Source of the DNA: Pseudomonas mangiferae
Lineage (GTDB): Bacteria; Pseudomonadota; Gammaproteobacteria; Pseudomonadales; Pseudomonadaceae
Length of the DNA: 64,000 bases
Direction of reading: 5' to 3'
Assembly (NCBI RefSeq): GCF_007109405.1
Contig: NZ_VJOY01000005.1
Location: forward strand, 241,440 to 305,439
Positions 36,715 to 44,584 of this stretch are shown in pieces (the first letter of the stretch is position 1; each line of letters begins with the position of its first letter). The translations under genes were made by a program, and so were the position numbers. The notes under the pieces were generated by a model. It was given only the letters and a program-made list of their open reading frames with translations, did no database searches and was not told the origin of the DNA.

Positions 36715-36837
36715 ATGGCCGATCTAGCAGTGGTGTTTCATTGGGCGCCAACCGACATGGATCGGTTGGGCCTGCTGGAACTGATGGAGTGGCGCGATCG
36801 CGCACGTGCAAGGGTAGAACCAAATGGCCGTGAATAA
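36715..36837 (+). CDS. gpE' region (frameshift extension of gpE)
   Basis: A 40-residue frame starting at ATG 36715 with VVFHWAPTDMDRLGLLELMEWRDRARAR, the GpE-type conserved core. There is no clear ribosome site for the ATG, and the frame is open back to the slippery site at 36658, so it is most likely made only as the C-terminal part of the gpE+E' fusion (36386-36664, then 36664-36837). Its end overlaps the tape-measure start by 14 bases. Confidence 0.8.
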   Translation: MADLAVVFHWAPTDMDRLGLLELMEWRDRARARVEPNGRE

Positions 36838-39253
36838 GGCACAGGTGCTGCTGTCCTTCCTGGACAAGGTGAGCGGCCCCTTGAAGAAAATCCAGGACAA
36901 CCTCTTCGGCACCATCCGAGAACTCACCGCAGCGCAGGCGAGCCTGCGTACCCTGAATCGTGCCCAGTCCGATATCAGCGCCTGGAATACCCAGAGTGCG
37001 GCGGCCAGGAACACGGCGGAGGCCATGCGTGATGCCCAGACACGGGTCAGCGGGCTGGCTCAACAAATGGCCAACGCAGGCCAACCCACCCGGGCCATGA
37101 CAGCGGACTTTCAGGCAGCCGTGCGCGGATCGGACGCGCTCACCCATCGTTACGAGCAGCAACAGAATGCGCTACGGCAACTGCAGAACCGACTGAACGG
37201 TGCCGGCGTCGACACCCGCAATCTGGGCAAGGCGGAGTCCACTCTGCAAGCCCTGATCGCAGCCGGTAACGACCGCGTCAAGACCAGCGGCGAGCGACTC
37301 GCCCAGCAACGCGAGAAACTGAACCGGGTAGGAGAGGCTGGCCTCAATGTGGCCGGCATGGCCAAACGCCCGTTGATGGCAGCGGTTAAATCCTTGCTAC
37401 CCCATGAAGGCAGCGCCCTCCAGCTTCAGGCCTCGATGAAGCTATCGGATGGGTCGGTGCCAGAAGACTTCCAGCGTCTCACTGACCTGGCTACCCGACT
37501 TGGAGAACAGTTGCCCGGTAGCTCGGCGGACTACCTGGACATGATGACCGTACTGCAGCGCCAGGGGCTGAGCGCCCGCTCGATCCTCGACGGCACGGCC
37601 GAGGCGGCGGGTTACCTAGGCGTTCAGCTGCGCATGCCCGCGGATGCAGCAGGACAATTCGCCGCCAGGATGCAGGCCGCCACCCGCGCCTCCGGCGCGG
37701 ACATGATGGGCTTGATGGACGTCGTGCAGCGCGTCGACAACATGGGGCTCGGCAGCGACGACCTGTTGCAGGGGTTCACCCGCATGGCGCCGGCCATGGA
37801 TCTGATCAAGCAGAGAGGGGGAGAAGCAGCCAACTCGCTCGCCCCACTGCTGGTGATGCTCAACGAGGCGGAAGTGTCCGGCGAGTCGGCCGGCGTTGCC
37901 ATCAGCGAGGTCTTTCAGGCGGGCCTGGATACCAAGCGCCTGGCAGAAGCGAACAAGCTATTGAAGGCCACGAAAGCCGGCTTCTCCATGGATTTCAGCG
38001 ACGGCTCAGGCGGGTTCGGTGGAATCGATACGCTGCTCGCCCAACTTCAAAAGCTCAAGACGCTGGACGCCACGGCCCGTGTCCCCGTCATGGCCTCGCT
38101 ATTCGGTGATGACCAAGAGACGTTGAAAGCCGCGGAAGCTCTGATGAATCAGGGTACGGCGGGTTACCAGCAGGTCATCGCCCGGATGCAAGTCCAGGCG
38201 GACCTGCGACAGCGAGTGAATGGGCAGCTTGAAAGCGTCAGTAACGCGATGGAAGGCGCGCGGGACAGCTACAACGATGTTCTGTCTGCGTTGGGTGAAA
38301 CCGCTAAACCCGAATTGATCTCGCTGCTGAAGACATTCAGCGCGTTGGCAGCCTCGGTACGGGCATGGATCGAGGAAAACCCCACACTGGCGAAATCACT
38401 GGTCTGGGTCGTCGCGGTGATCGGCCTCGTAGCGGGAGCCCTTGGCGGCGTCGCACTGGGAGTTTCAAAACTGTTGGGGGCCTTCGCCACGCTTCGGGTC
38501 GTCTGGAGTGTCATCGCCGGGGGGATGGCCCTCATGAGCAGCCCCGTTTTGCTGATCGTCGCGGCGGTCGCCGCACTCGCCGCAGGCGCTTACCTGCTCT
38601 ATAGCAACTGGGGCGCGGTCTCGAACTTCTTCACCAATCTGTGGCAATCGGTCCTGACCTCCCTCAACAGCTTCTGGAATGAGGTCAAGGCCGCCTTCGC
38701 AGGAGGCGTGGGCGGCATCCTGACGATATTGACCAACTTCAGCCCTCTGGGACTGTTCTACACCGCCTTCGCCAGCGTCCTGAATTATCTGGGCCTGGAG
38801 CTGCCCATCCGTTTCAGCGAAGCCGGCGGCATGCTCATGGATGGACTGGTTAACGGCATCAAGGCCAAGTTCAGCGCAGTGAAGGACGCCATCACCAGCG
38901 CCGCCGGATCTGCCATCGACTGGTTCAAGGAGAAGATGGAAATCCACAGCCCGTCACGGGTGTTCGCCCAATTAGGCGACTTCACCATGCAGGGCTTCGT
39001 GACAGGCCTGGAAAATGCCGACGGCCCGCTTGGTATGCGGGGCGTGGGAAGCGGCATCCGCTTCGATAGCCGTCCCCCACTGAGCGCCAGCCAGGCGGCC
39101 GGCTACAGCAGCCAGGACACCTACCAGATTCAAATCAACGTCGGCGCCAATGGCGATGCCCAGGGTGTCGCCCAGGCCGTGCGGGCCGAGCTCATGCGCA
39201 TCGAGGCGGAAAGAGCCGCCCGCCGCCGCAGCCGTCTCACTGACCAAGACTAA
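36824..39253 (+). CDS. Tape measure protein (gpT-like)
   Basis: 809 residues, close to P2 gpT (about 815), so a tail of roughly P2 length is expected. The N-terminal 200 residues are helical coiled coil (FLDKVSGPLKKIQDNLFGT, AAQASLRTLNRAQSDISAWN). A TMP_core-like block is at about 215-440 (LATRLGEQLPGSSADYLDMMTVLQRQGLSARSILDG). Hydrophobic segments at about 525-555 and 560-595 are the membrane-interacting part. The C-terminus has MEIHSPSRVFAQLGDFTMQGFVTGLE, typical of these proteins. It sets tail length and may help cross the target membrane. Confidence 0.93.
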   Translation: MAVNKAQVLLSFLDKVSGPLKKIQDNLFGTIRELTAAQASLRTLNRAQSDISAWNTQSAAARNTAEAMRDAQTRVSGLAQQMANAGQPTRAMTADFQAAVRGSDALTHRYEQQQNALRQLQNRLNGAGVDTRNLGKAESTLQALIAAGNDRVKTSGERLAQQREKLNRVGEAGLNVAGMAKRPLMAAVKSLLPHEGSALQLQASMKLSDGSVPEDFQRLTDLATRLGEQLPGSSADYLDMMTVLQRQGLSARSILDGTAEAAGYLGVQLRMPADAAGQFAARMQAATRASGADMMGLMDVVQRVDNMGLGSDDLLQGFTRMAPAMDLIKQRGGEAANSLAPLLVMLNEAEVSGESAGVAISEVFQAGLDTKRLAEANKLLKATKAGFSMDFSDGSGGFGGIDTLLAQLQKLKTLDATARVPVMASLFGDDQETLKAAEALMNQGTAGYQQVIARMQVQADLRQRVNGQLESVSNAMEGARDSYNDVLSALGETAKPELISLLKTFSALAASVRAWIEENPTLAKSLVWVVAVIGLVAGALGGVALGVSKLLGAFATLRVVWSVIAGGMALMSSPVLLIVAAVAALAAGAYLLYSNWGAVSNFFTNLWQSVLTSLNSFWNEVKAAFAGGVGGILTILTNFSPLGLFYTAFASVLNYLGLELPIRFSEAGGMLMDGLVNGIKAKFSAVKDAITSAAGSAIDWFKEKMEIHSPSRVFAQLGDFTMQGFVTGLENADGPLGMRGVGSGIRFDSRPPLSASQAAGYSSQDTYQIQINVGANGDAQGVAQAVRAELMRIEAERAARRRSRLTDQD

Positions 39254-39266
39254 CCGGAGAATCCTC

Positions 39267-39707
39267 ATGATGATGGCGCTCGGGCTGTTCGTCTTCAGCC
39301 TACCCACCCTCGCGTACCAGGAATTGCAACGCAAAACCGAATACCGGCATGCCAGCAGTAGCCGTGTTGGCAGCAATCCTGCCCGCCAGTTCGTCGGCCA
39401 GGGCGAGGACAGCATCACGTTACCTGGCGTGTTAATGCCGGAGCTGGCCGGTAGCCCTATCAGCCTGGATGTGCTTCGCTACATGGCGGGTACCGGTAAG
39501 GCCTGGGCCCTGGTGGAAGGCACGGGGCGGATTTACGGGACCTGGGTGATCGAAAATATCGACGAGACCCGCTCCCTCTTCTTCACGGACGGCGCGGCAC
39601 GGCGCATCGAGTTCAGCCTGTCCCTCAAACGCGTGGATGATGGCCGCGCCGACCTGTTGGGTAACCTGGCGGACGCCGACTCCCAGCTGCTGCGAGCACT
39701 CCTGTGA
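39267..39707 (+). CDS. Tail protein gpU-like
   Basis: 146 residues of the P2 gpU family: MMMALGLFVFSLPTLAYQELQRKTEYRHASSSRVG at the start and GTWVIENIDETRSLFFTDGAARRIEFSLSLKRVDD near the end. It is a tail-tip/hub protein with a LysM-like partner. The gene ends in a four-base overlap (GTGA) with D. Confidence 0.92.
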   Translation: MMMALGLFVFSLPTLAYQELQRKTEYRHASSSRVGSNPARQFVGQGEDSITLPGVLMPELAGSPISLDVLRYMAGTGKAWALVEGTGRIYGTWVIENIDETRSLFFTDGAARRIEFSLSLKRVDDGRADLLGNLADADSQLLRALL

Positions 39708-40966
39708 TCCGCGAGCTGCAGGACCACGGCAGTACCCTGCTGCATGGCGCACGCGACGACCATGCCGGACGCGACGGTTACCCGGTACCCATCTACCGGG
39801 TGGTGGTGGATGGCCGGGACATCTCGACCCTGATCATCCCCCGGCTGATCCGCCTGGAACTGACGGACAACCGAGGCATGGAAGCAGATCAGTTCAGCCT
39901 GAGCCTTTCCGATCACGATGGCCTGCTGGAGCTTCCGCCTCGTGGGGCGACGATCCGAGTATGGCTGGGGTGGTCCACCACGGGCCTGGTAGACAAGGGC
40001 AGCTACATCGTCGACGAAGTCGAGCACAGCGGGACACCTGACGTTCTCGATATTCGCGCCCGCAGCGCCGACCTGCGCAAGACACTGAAAAAGAAGCGCG
40101 AGCGCAGTTTCCACGCCACCACGCTGGGCACCATCCTGCAATCTCTTGCCGAAACCTACGACCTACAGCCCCTGATCGATCCGACGCTGGCGGCAGTGCC
40201 GGTGGCCCACCTGGATCAGGCCAATGAGTCCGATGCCAACCTCATCACACGCCTTGGCGAGGACAACGATGCGGTAGCCACCGTAAAAGCGGGACGCCTG
40301 CTGTTCTTTCCGCGCGATGGTGGAAGGGCTGCCAGCGGCGCCTCGCTGGGCCACGCGTACCTGAACCGGCAGGACGGAGATCGCCACAGTTATCTGCAGG
40401 CGGATCGGGACAACTACGAGGGGGTTCGGGCCTATTACTACGACCTGGACAGCGCGAAAAAGGAGCAGGTCGTGGCAGGCAACGGCGACACATTAATGGA
40501 ACTGCGCCACACCTATGGCGATCGGGACACGGCCTTACGCACAGCGCAGGCCCACTGGCGTCGGTTGCAACGGGGCAAGGCGTCCTTCCGCTACACACTC
40601 GCGCAAGGCCGACCCGACCTGATACCGGAAATGACTTACACCGTCTCGGGCATGAAAGCGGAAATTGACGGGGTCATCTGGCAGGGTAGCCACGTTCAGC
40701 ACAGCCTTACAGCCGAGGGCGGCCTGAGTACCAGTCTCGATCTCGAGAGTCAGCTAGCGGATTTCGAAATCGCCGAATTGGCCGACGGAACCAGCGGCTA
40801 TACCGGCGTCGTGGCGTGGTATCGAGCAAGCGAGACCGGAAAAGAAGACAAGGTCACAGCAGGCGATCAGCATAATCCTCGGCACCTGACGGCGCTGTAT
40901 GCAACGAAAGCTTCGGCGAAGCAGGCCGTTGAGAAGGAATATGCGCGATTGAAAGCGAGTGCGTAG
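39704..40966 (+). CDS. Baseplate hub protein gpD-like (phage late control D)
   Basis: 420 residues from a GTG overlapping the gpU stop; the family runs to about 390. It has PVPIYRVVVDGRDISTLIIPRLIRLELTDNRGMEADQFSLSLSDHDG, IDEVEHSG-type strand, then LIRTKKRERSFHATTLGTILQSLAE-type region and LITRLGEDNDAVATVKAGRLLFF. It forms the central hub on which the gpV spike sits, comparable to gp27 and the N-terminal part of VgrG. The C-terminal 60 residues (GYTGVVAWYRASETG, TALYATKASAKQAVEKEYARLK) are an added helical tail. Confidence 0.92.
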   Translation: MIRELQDHGSTLLHGARDDHAGRDGYPVPIYRVVVDGRDISTLIIPRLIRLELTDNRGMEADQFSLSLSDHDGLLELPPRGATIRVWLGWSTTGLVDKGSYIVDEVEHSGTPDVLDIRARSADLRKTLKKKRERSFHATTLGTILQSLAETYDLQPLIDPTLAAVPVAHLDQANESDANLITRLGEDNDAVATVKAGRLLFFPRDGGRAASGASLGHAYLNRQDGDRHSYLQADRDNYEGVRAYYYDLDSAKKEQVVAGNGDTLMELRHTYGDRDTALRTAQAHWRRLQRGKASFRYTLAQGRPDLIPEMTYTVSGMKAEIDGVIWQGSHVQHSLTAEGGLSTSLDLESQLADFEIAELADGTSGYTGVVAWYRASETGKEDKVTAGDQHNPRHLTALYATKASAKQAVEKEYARLKASA

Positions 40967-40990
40967 CGAAGCAGGAGGAGGGAGCTCGAT

Positions 40991-41011
40991 GCGGCGGCTT
41001 TGGGCCGCCGC
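40991..41011 (+). terminator. GC-rich hairpin after gpD
   Basis: GCGGCGGC, 5-base loop, GCCGCCGC, 25 bases after the gpD stop. There is no T-run, but the place fits the end of the late operon. Confidence 0.5.
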
Positions 41012-41048
41012 CCTCGAAGAATGACGGGTTAACTTTGACTTAAAACTA

Positions 41049-41258
41049 TCAGCGAGTGAGTGGCTGCATACCGAATCCTGCTCCATTCATCACTGGCGTG
41101 CGCCGCATAAGTTGGTCCAGCGCCTCCACATACCTTAGGACGCTTGAACGATCTTTCTCATTCAAGGCTCTGTACAACGTCAGCAGCAACCACTCGTGAG
41201 GTGCGAGTGCTAACCCATACAGAATCAACGCCCGACCCGTTTCGATTGTGCTAGACAT
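41049..41258 (-). CDS. Small helical protein of unknown function
   Basis: 69 residues on the opposite strand from ATG 41258 with GGAG about eleven bases upstream. Sequence: TIETGRALILYGLALAPHEWLLLTLYRALNEKDRSSVLRYVEALDQLMRR, mainly helical and partly hydrophobic. No family recognised. It faces the gpD gene and may belong to the lysogenic-type regulatory side together with the repressor. Confidence 0.5.
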   Translation of the reverse strand: MSSTIETGRALILYGLALAPHEWLLLTLYRALNEKDRSSVLRYVEALDQLMRRTPVMNGAGFGMQPLTR

Positions 41259-41692
41259 AAGCCCGCTCCATTGTCCTGACTCCCCTTTTACTGCGAACAG
41301 CAGTATTCCGTTGAAGCAAAAGGCAAAAGGCCATTACAGCCAGTGCTGTGACAACGGTTTTAGGTTTCGTTCATTTTTTATCGATGCGAAACCGCACACG
41401 ATTGGAGTGAAGATTGGGCTTTCGGACAGGCGGTATAGGCAACGTTAGAAAGAGCCTCGCCAAACTGCACGTGCTCACTGACCTCGTTTCGGTTTACAAA
41501 AATAAGCTGTTCGAGCGTTAAGACAATAACTGCCAGCTTTTCTGTCCGGCGTCTACCAGGCACTCATTGCTACAACCGCCATCAGCGATGGCAGGACTCC
41601 AAGCCGTACGTTCAGATACGCGAAGATGGGTGCAGCCGACTCGATTCAACGGGGCGCTGACAAGACCTTGAGTTAGGTGCGCCGGAAGCAGG
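41259..41692. other. Gene-free stretch before the repressor gene
   Basis: About 430 bases with lower GC than the tail genes and no supported gene. A short inverted repeat GGTTTCG/CGAAACC with a 17-base loop near 41365-41395 is the only structure seen. Confidence 0.4.
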
Positions 41693-42040
41693 TCAGGGCG
41701 CCTGATTGGCGTATGCAGCTGCAGAGGCAGCCAGTACGTAGGCATGACGGAGAATGGATTCTCTGTCGGCGGGATCTCGTAGTCGGCGCATATAGCCAAC
41801 CATCTGGGTTTCTTCTTCGTTCAGCGCATCAGCCTGAAGCGGCACTCGTCGTCCGGTAACGACGTAATAAACATCCACGCCGATGTCCGCAATGGCCGCG
41901 AGATAGCCCGCATCGGGGCTACGGTCACCTTTTTCATAATTGAACTGCGAGTTCTTGGTCACGCCCCCAGCCGCAGCAAATTCCGACTGGTTGTAGCCCA
42001 ATCGCAGGCGCTCCTCTTTCAGGCGCTCATGGATACCCAC
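41693..42040 (-). CDS. CI/Cro-type (XRE) repressor
   Basis: About 115 residues from GTG 42040, which follows GGAG at six bases; an alternative GTG at 42058 gives six more residues. The helix-turn-helix is RLKEERLRLGYNQSEFAAAGGVTKNSQFNYEKGDRSPDAGYLAAIADIGVDVYYVVTG. The C-terminal part is short and helical with no LexA-like peptidase residues, so SOS autocleavage is unlikely; an anti-repressor or other signal would be needed for induction. It is divergent from a small gene and the ogr-like gene, with repeated CACGAA half-sites over its start. Confidence 0.85.
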   Translation of the reverse strand: MGIHERLKEERLRLGYNQSEFAAAGGVTKNSQFNYEKGDRSPDAGYLAAIADIGVDVYYVVTGRRVPLQADALNEEETQMVGYMRRLRDPADRESILRHAYVLAASAAAYANQAP

Positions 42041-42118
42041 GAATGTCTCCAAAATCACGTTGACTTTCCATCATTCGTGGGAAATACTGCAGCTGTCATC
42101 ACACGAAATCACACGAAA
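42036..42118. promoter_or_regulatory. Repeated CACGAA half-sites, candidate repressor operators
   Basis: CCCACGAATG (42036-42045) is the exact complement of CATTCGTGGG (42072-42081), and TCACACGAAA occurs twice in direct tandem (42099-42108, 42109-42118), one helical turn apart. All four share ACGAA. The cluster lies between the divergent repressor gene and the rightward genes. Confidence 0.6.
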
Positions 42119-42125
42119 CTGCACT

Positions 42126-42347
42126 ATGCCTAACCCTCCGCTCACCAAGCAAGCTCGGGATAAAGCCAGTGAATGCCCGGTTCTTGAAGGCCCTGCCCTC
42201 CGTGCCTTTGCCGAGCCTGCAAGCGGCACGACAGTACTAGCTGCACAGCGCGCTGCGGCCGAAGAAACGCCTGCAAGGCGAGATCGATCGGTGTGCGTTC
42301 TACTCGGCTTGAAGTCGAGTTCGGACCTCGTGCAAGACCGGTCGTGA
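42126..42347 (+). CDS. Possible small protein divergent from the repressor
   Basis: 73 residues from ATG 42126, directly after the tandem operator repeats. Sequence starts PNPPLTKQARDKASECPVLEG and is basic toward the end. There is no clear ribosome site and no family is recognised. Its position is that of a Cro/Cox-like or anti-repressor gene, but the sequence shows no helix-turn-helix. Confidence 0.35.
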   Translation: MPNPPLTKQARDKASECPVLEGPALRAFAEPASGTTVLAAQRAAAEETPARRDRSVCVLLGLKSSSDLVQDRS

Positions 42348-42447
42348 TCGCCAGCTAGAGGATGACATTCACTTTTCCAAACCCACATTTGGTTACCGAC
42401 CGATCCGACGTGGCAGACCGTTGCCCCTATCTACAGAGGATTTCTCA

Positions 42448-42789
42448 ATGAGCCAGGCCTCCCGTAAACCCCGTTCGCAGTTCAATTGCCCCTTCTGTAA
42501 TTCCAAGTTGATCTGCCGCACCAGTTGGCGCGCCCATACGCTTCTGCGCCAGGAACTCTACACGTGCAGCAATCCGTTCTGTAACGCCGGGATTGGCGGC
42601 CACACCGAGTTGACTCATTTGATCAACCCGAGTGGCTTGGCGGATGCTCCTTCATGCTCCCTGCCGGAAACATCACACTACGCGCGCCGCATGGCACAGC
42701 GCGCCCACGACACGCAGTCCGCAGAGAATGATGCGCCGGCTGATCATGCACGCTCCATTGCCTGTGCAACGGGGACCGCAGACGCATGA
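42448..42789 (+). CDS. Ogr/Delta-like zinc-finger late-gene activator
   Basis: 113 residues from ATG 42448, with AGAGGA upstream. The cysteine pattern CPFC-x22-CSNPFC is exactly C-x2-C-x22-C-x4-C, the zinc site of P2 Ogr and P4 Delta. The known proteins are about 72 residues; here a 40-residue tail, acidic and low in complexity, is added. Ogr proteins bind dyads upstream of late promoters and contact the RNA polymerase alpha subunit. The three TTGTA-N11-TACAA dyads of this cluster are the likely targets. Confidence 0.88.
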   Translation: MSQASRKPRSQFNCPFCNSKLICRTSWRAHTLLRQELYTCSNPFCNAGIGGHTELTHLINPSGLADAPSCSLPETSHYARRMAQRAHDTQSAENDAPADHARSIACATGTADA

Positions 42790-43165
42790 GCGCCTCACGC
42801 CGGAGCGATATGACCCGGCAGAGATTGCGTCATTGGTTCAGATGCATCCGCCTGGAAAACCGGATTGGAGGCACGCTGTCACGATGGGCACCGCTCGGGA
42901 CCAGGACTTGGCGTACCTTGCCAGCCGGCTCGCTTCAGCACGCACGCGCCCACATGCTCGTCAGGAAAAAACGAACCGTATCCACGGGCGTATTCGTGGG
43001 GCGCAATCGATACGCCACGCTATCAGTACGATCCTGAGCGCACACGACCAGATCGATAGCTCGCTCCCAGCAATCAAGCCGACCTACCCATTCCCCGATA
43101 CCCGCCTATGGGTAGGGGAGTGCTGCACCTGGAAGGACCGCCTGTATGGGCCTCATTACCTCTGA
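42731..43165 (+). CDS. Hypothetical protein overlapping the ogr-like gene
   Basis: About 144 residues; an ATG pair at 42728/42731 lies inside the 3' end of the ogr-like gene. The product is basic (HERLTPERYDPAEIASLVQMHPPGKPDWRHAVTMG, then YPFPDTRLWVGECCTWKDRLYG). No family recognised. It overlaps the next gene by 20 bases, suggesting a small operon of regulatory or accessory phage genes. Confidence 0.5.
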   Translation: MRRLIMHAPLPVQRGPQTHERLTPERYDPAEIASLVQMHPPGKPDWRHAVTMGTARDQDLAYLASRLASARTRPHARQEKTNRIHGRIRGAQSIRHAISTILSAHDQIDSSLPAIKPTYPFPDTRLWVGECCTWKDRLYGPHYL

Positions 43166-43544
43166 TATGCCTGTTGATCATTCCGCCTCGAAGCGACTGT
43201 TCCTTCCATGCCTGACCCGCACGCTGGAGGCGACCCCAAGGAACGCAATGCTCGGAGTAGAAGCGAATAGGGGAAGCGCACCTAGCCTTTCTCATGGAGC
43301 CATTGCCAGTACGCCCCTTTTGAGCACTCTACGCGCAGGTCACACCGTCATTAATAAAGGACTGGCCGCGCTGGAACGTCATGCAGCAGACCCAGACCTG
43401 TGCATTCTGCTGTTATCCAGTCTGGAGGGTTACATAGCTGGGCTGCTGGAGCTGGCAGAGATCAGTCCGACAGTCGCAATCGCCTTGCGATGCGAGGTGG
43501 AGCAGTTGGCCCGACCGCACCCTCAGCAGGGACCACAAGCATGA
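43146..43544 (+). CDS. Hypothetical helical protein
   Basis: 132 residues from ATG 43146 with AAGGA nine bases upstream. The C-terminal half is a confident-looking helical region (VINKGLAALERHAADPDLCILLLSSLEGYIAGLLELAEISPTVAIALRCEVEQLA). No family recognised. Its stop overlaps the next start by four bases. Confidence 0.55.
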   Translation: MGLITSDMPVDHSASKRLFLPCLTRTLEATPRNAMLGVEANRGSAPSLSHGAIASTPLLSTLRAGHTVINKGLAALERHAADPDLCILLLSSLEGYIAGLLELAEISPTVAIALRCEVEQLARPHPQQGPQA

Positions 43545-43660
43545 GTCACCACCCCATGAAAACCAGCCTGCGAAACAAGGACCAAGTTTCGACGCTACAG
43601 CCCTCCCAGGTCATACCGGTAGCTCTAAATTTAGTCACTGCCGCCCTTGAGGATGAATAA
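43541..43660 (+). CDS. Possible 39-residue protein
   Basis: Starts in an ATGA overlap with the preceding gene: SHHPMKTSLRNKDQVSTLQPSQVIPVALNLVTAALEDE. It has no recognised family, but the coupling supports translation. Last gene of the tail cluster. Confidence 0.45.
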   Translation: MSHHPMKTSLRNKDQVSTLQPSQVIPVALNLVTAALEDE

Positions 43661-43818
43661 ACCCCAAAACGTCGGCGTTCCATCCCGAACAGTCAGTAGG
43701 CGAAAACAACAACGGCGCGGTTCGTCATCAATCCTGCGCTCACCGACTGGGGGTGAGTTGCCGGCCGGTTCGAAAGCAAGCACAATTGCGACCCTGCGGG
43801 GCCTCTTGGCCCTTGCGT

Positions 43819-43894
43819 GCCGGCATAGCTCAGTAGGTAGAGCAGCGCATTCGTAATGCGAAGGTCGGGGGTTCGACTCCTCTTGCCGGCACCA
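43819..43894 (+). tRNA. tRNA-Thr (anticodon CGT)
   Basis: A full 76-nt cloverleaf with CCA encoded: acceptor GCCGGCA/TGCCGGC, anticodon stem GCGCA/TGCGA-type pairing around loop TTCGTAA, T arm GGGTTCGACTCC. In P. aeruginosa a tRNA-Thr lies just before rmlB, as here. It differs from the TGT tRNA at 10296 and is its second Thr tRNA in the window. Confidence 0.96.
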
Positions 43895-43903
43895 ACTTCC
43901 ATG

Positions 43904-43929
43904 AAAGCCCGGCCATGCCGGGCTTTTTT
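43904..43929 (+). terminator. Terminator of tRNA-Thr (CGT)
   Basis: AAAGCCCGGC, loop CAT, GCCGGGCTTTTTT: ten-base-pair stem with T-run, ten bases after the tRNA. Confidence 0.9.
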
Positions 43930-44066
43930 GATTGGCCTTGTTCTACAGCCTGTGCTGCATCGCGCGCGAGGTGCGTGTGACGATCAGTGGCAAGGCATTC
44001 ATCCGGCCTCCTGAACTTTGTCCCAACGTGCCCTTCTACCGACAGAGACTCTGTTGGAGGACTACC

Positions 44067-44363
44067 ATGGCGCATTCAAGCGAAGACATTCGGGAGCGAG
44101 CCTACCGCCTCTGGGAAGCTGAGGGTAAGCCCGCGAGCGAGCACCTGCATCACTGGGAAAAGGCGTTGGGCCTATTGGCCGATGAAGCGAGGCTAGCCTC
44201 TTCGATTGAAAAGTTGACAAAAGACCCGACGTTCAAAGGGCGTATCGCTGCACTCCTAGAGGCTGGATTGAGCACCATTCCAAGAGCGCGCAAAGAACCT
44301 GATGCAGGGGTTTTGGCTCATTCGGCCGTTGTGGTTCCCCGTCGTACCGGGGAACCGCAATGA
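44067..44363 (+). CDS. DUF2934-domain protein
   Basis: 98 residues from ATG 44067 (GGAGG upstream). The N-terminal SSEDIRERAYRLWEAEGKPASEHLHHWEKALGLL is the DUF2934 motif, found in small proteins of unknown function. The rest is helical with a Pro-rich end. Overlaps the next gene by four bases. Confidence 0.75.
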   Translation: MAHSSEDIRERAYRLWEAEGKPASEHLHHWEKALGLLADEARLASSIEKLTKDPTFKGRIAALLEAGLSTIPRARKEPDAGVLAHSAVVVPRRTGEPQ

Positions 44364-44575
44364 AAGAGCATCGTTATTTGGTCAGCTATATCGTCGATAA
44401 CCAGCCCAGCTCGGCCGAGCTCTCTACCCAGGACGATCCGTTGACACCGGATCAAGCGCTCGAACGCTTGAAAGCGCTGCATGGTGCTAGTGCAGCGCTG
44501 ACGGATGTCCAAGTAGCGCCGATTCTTCATCCTAAGGAAAAGGGCACTACTCCTGGTCATCATCAGCAGCCATAG
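44360..44575 (+). CDS. Small hypothetical protein coupled to DUF2934 gene
   Basis: 71 residues starting in the ATGA overlap: KEHRYLVSYIVDNQPSSAELSTQDDPLTPDQALERLKALHG. Looks like a compact alpha/beta fold. No family recognised. A terminator follows ten bases after the stop. Confidence 0.6.
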   Translation: MKEHRYLVSYIVDNQPSSAELSTQDDPLTPDQALERLKALHGASAALTDVQVAPILHPKEKGTTPGHHQQP

Positions 44576-44584
44576 ACCGATAAA

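Larger units (their letters stand above)
20154..43660. mobile_element. P2-type contractile tail cluster lacking head genes (tailocin candidate)
   Basis: Genes follow P2 order: L, X, holin, endolysin, Rz/Rz1, R, V, W, J, I, fibre region, FI sheath, FII tube, E/E', T tape measure, U, D, then repressor and ogr-like genes. There are no recognisable Q, P, O, N or M genes (portal, terminase, scaffold, major capsid) and no replication or integrase gene. P2 gene S is also absent, with a gap where it belongs. Sheath, tube, baseplate, tape measure and lysis genes all look intact, so a functional contractile tail that is released by lysis is plausible. It is not the R-pyocin locus of trpE-trpG. Alternative view: a satellite or a defective P2-like prophage awaiting further loss. 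Confidence 0.8.

Noticed and set aside
20379..40966. Interpretation as a complete, inducible P2-like prophage
   Set aside because: No capsid, portal, terminase, replication or integrase genes in the block or its flanks.
20154..43660. Interpretation as the classical R/F-pyocin locus
   Set aside because: No trpE/trpG, prtN or prtR nearby; order includes L and X before the lysis genes and Ogr-type control, as in P2.
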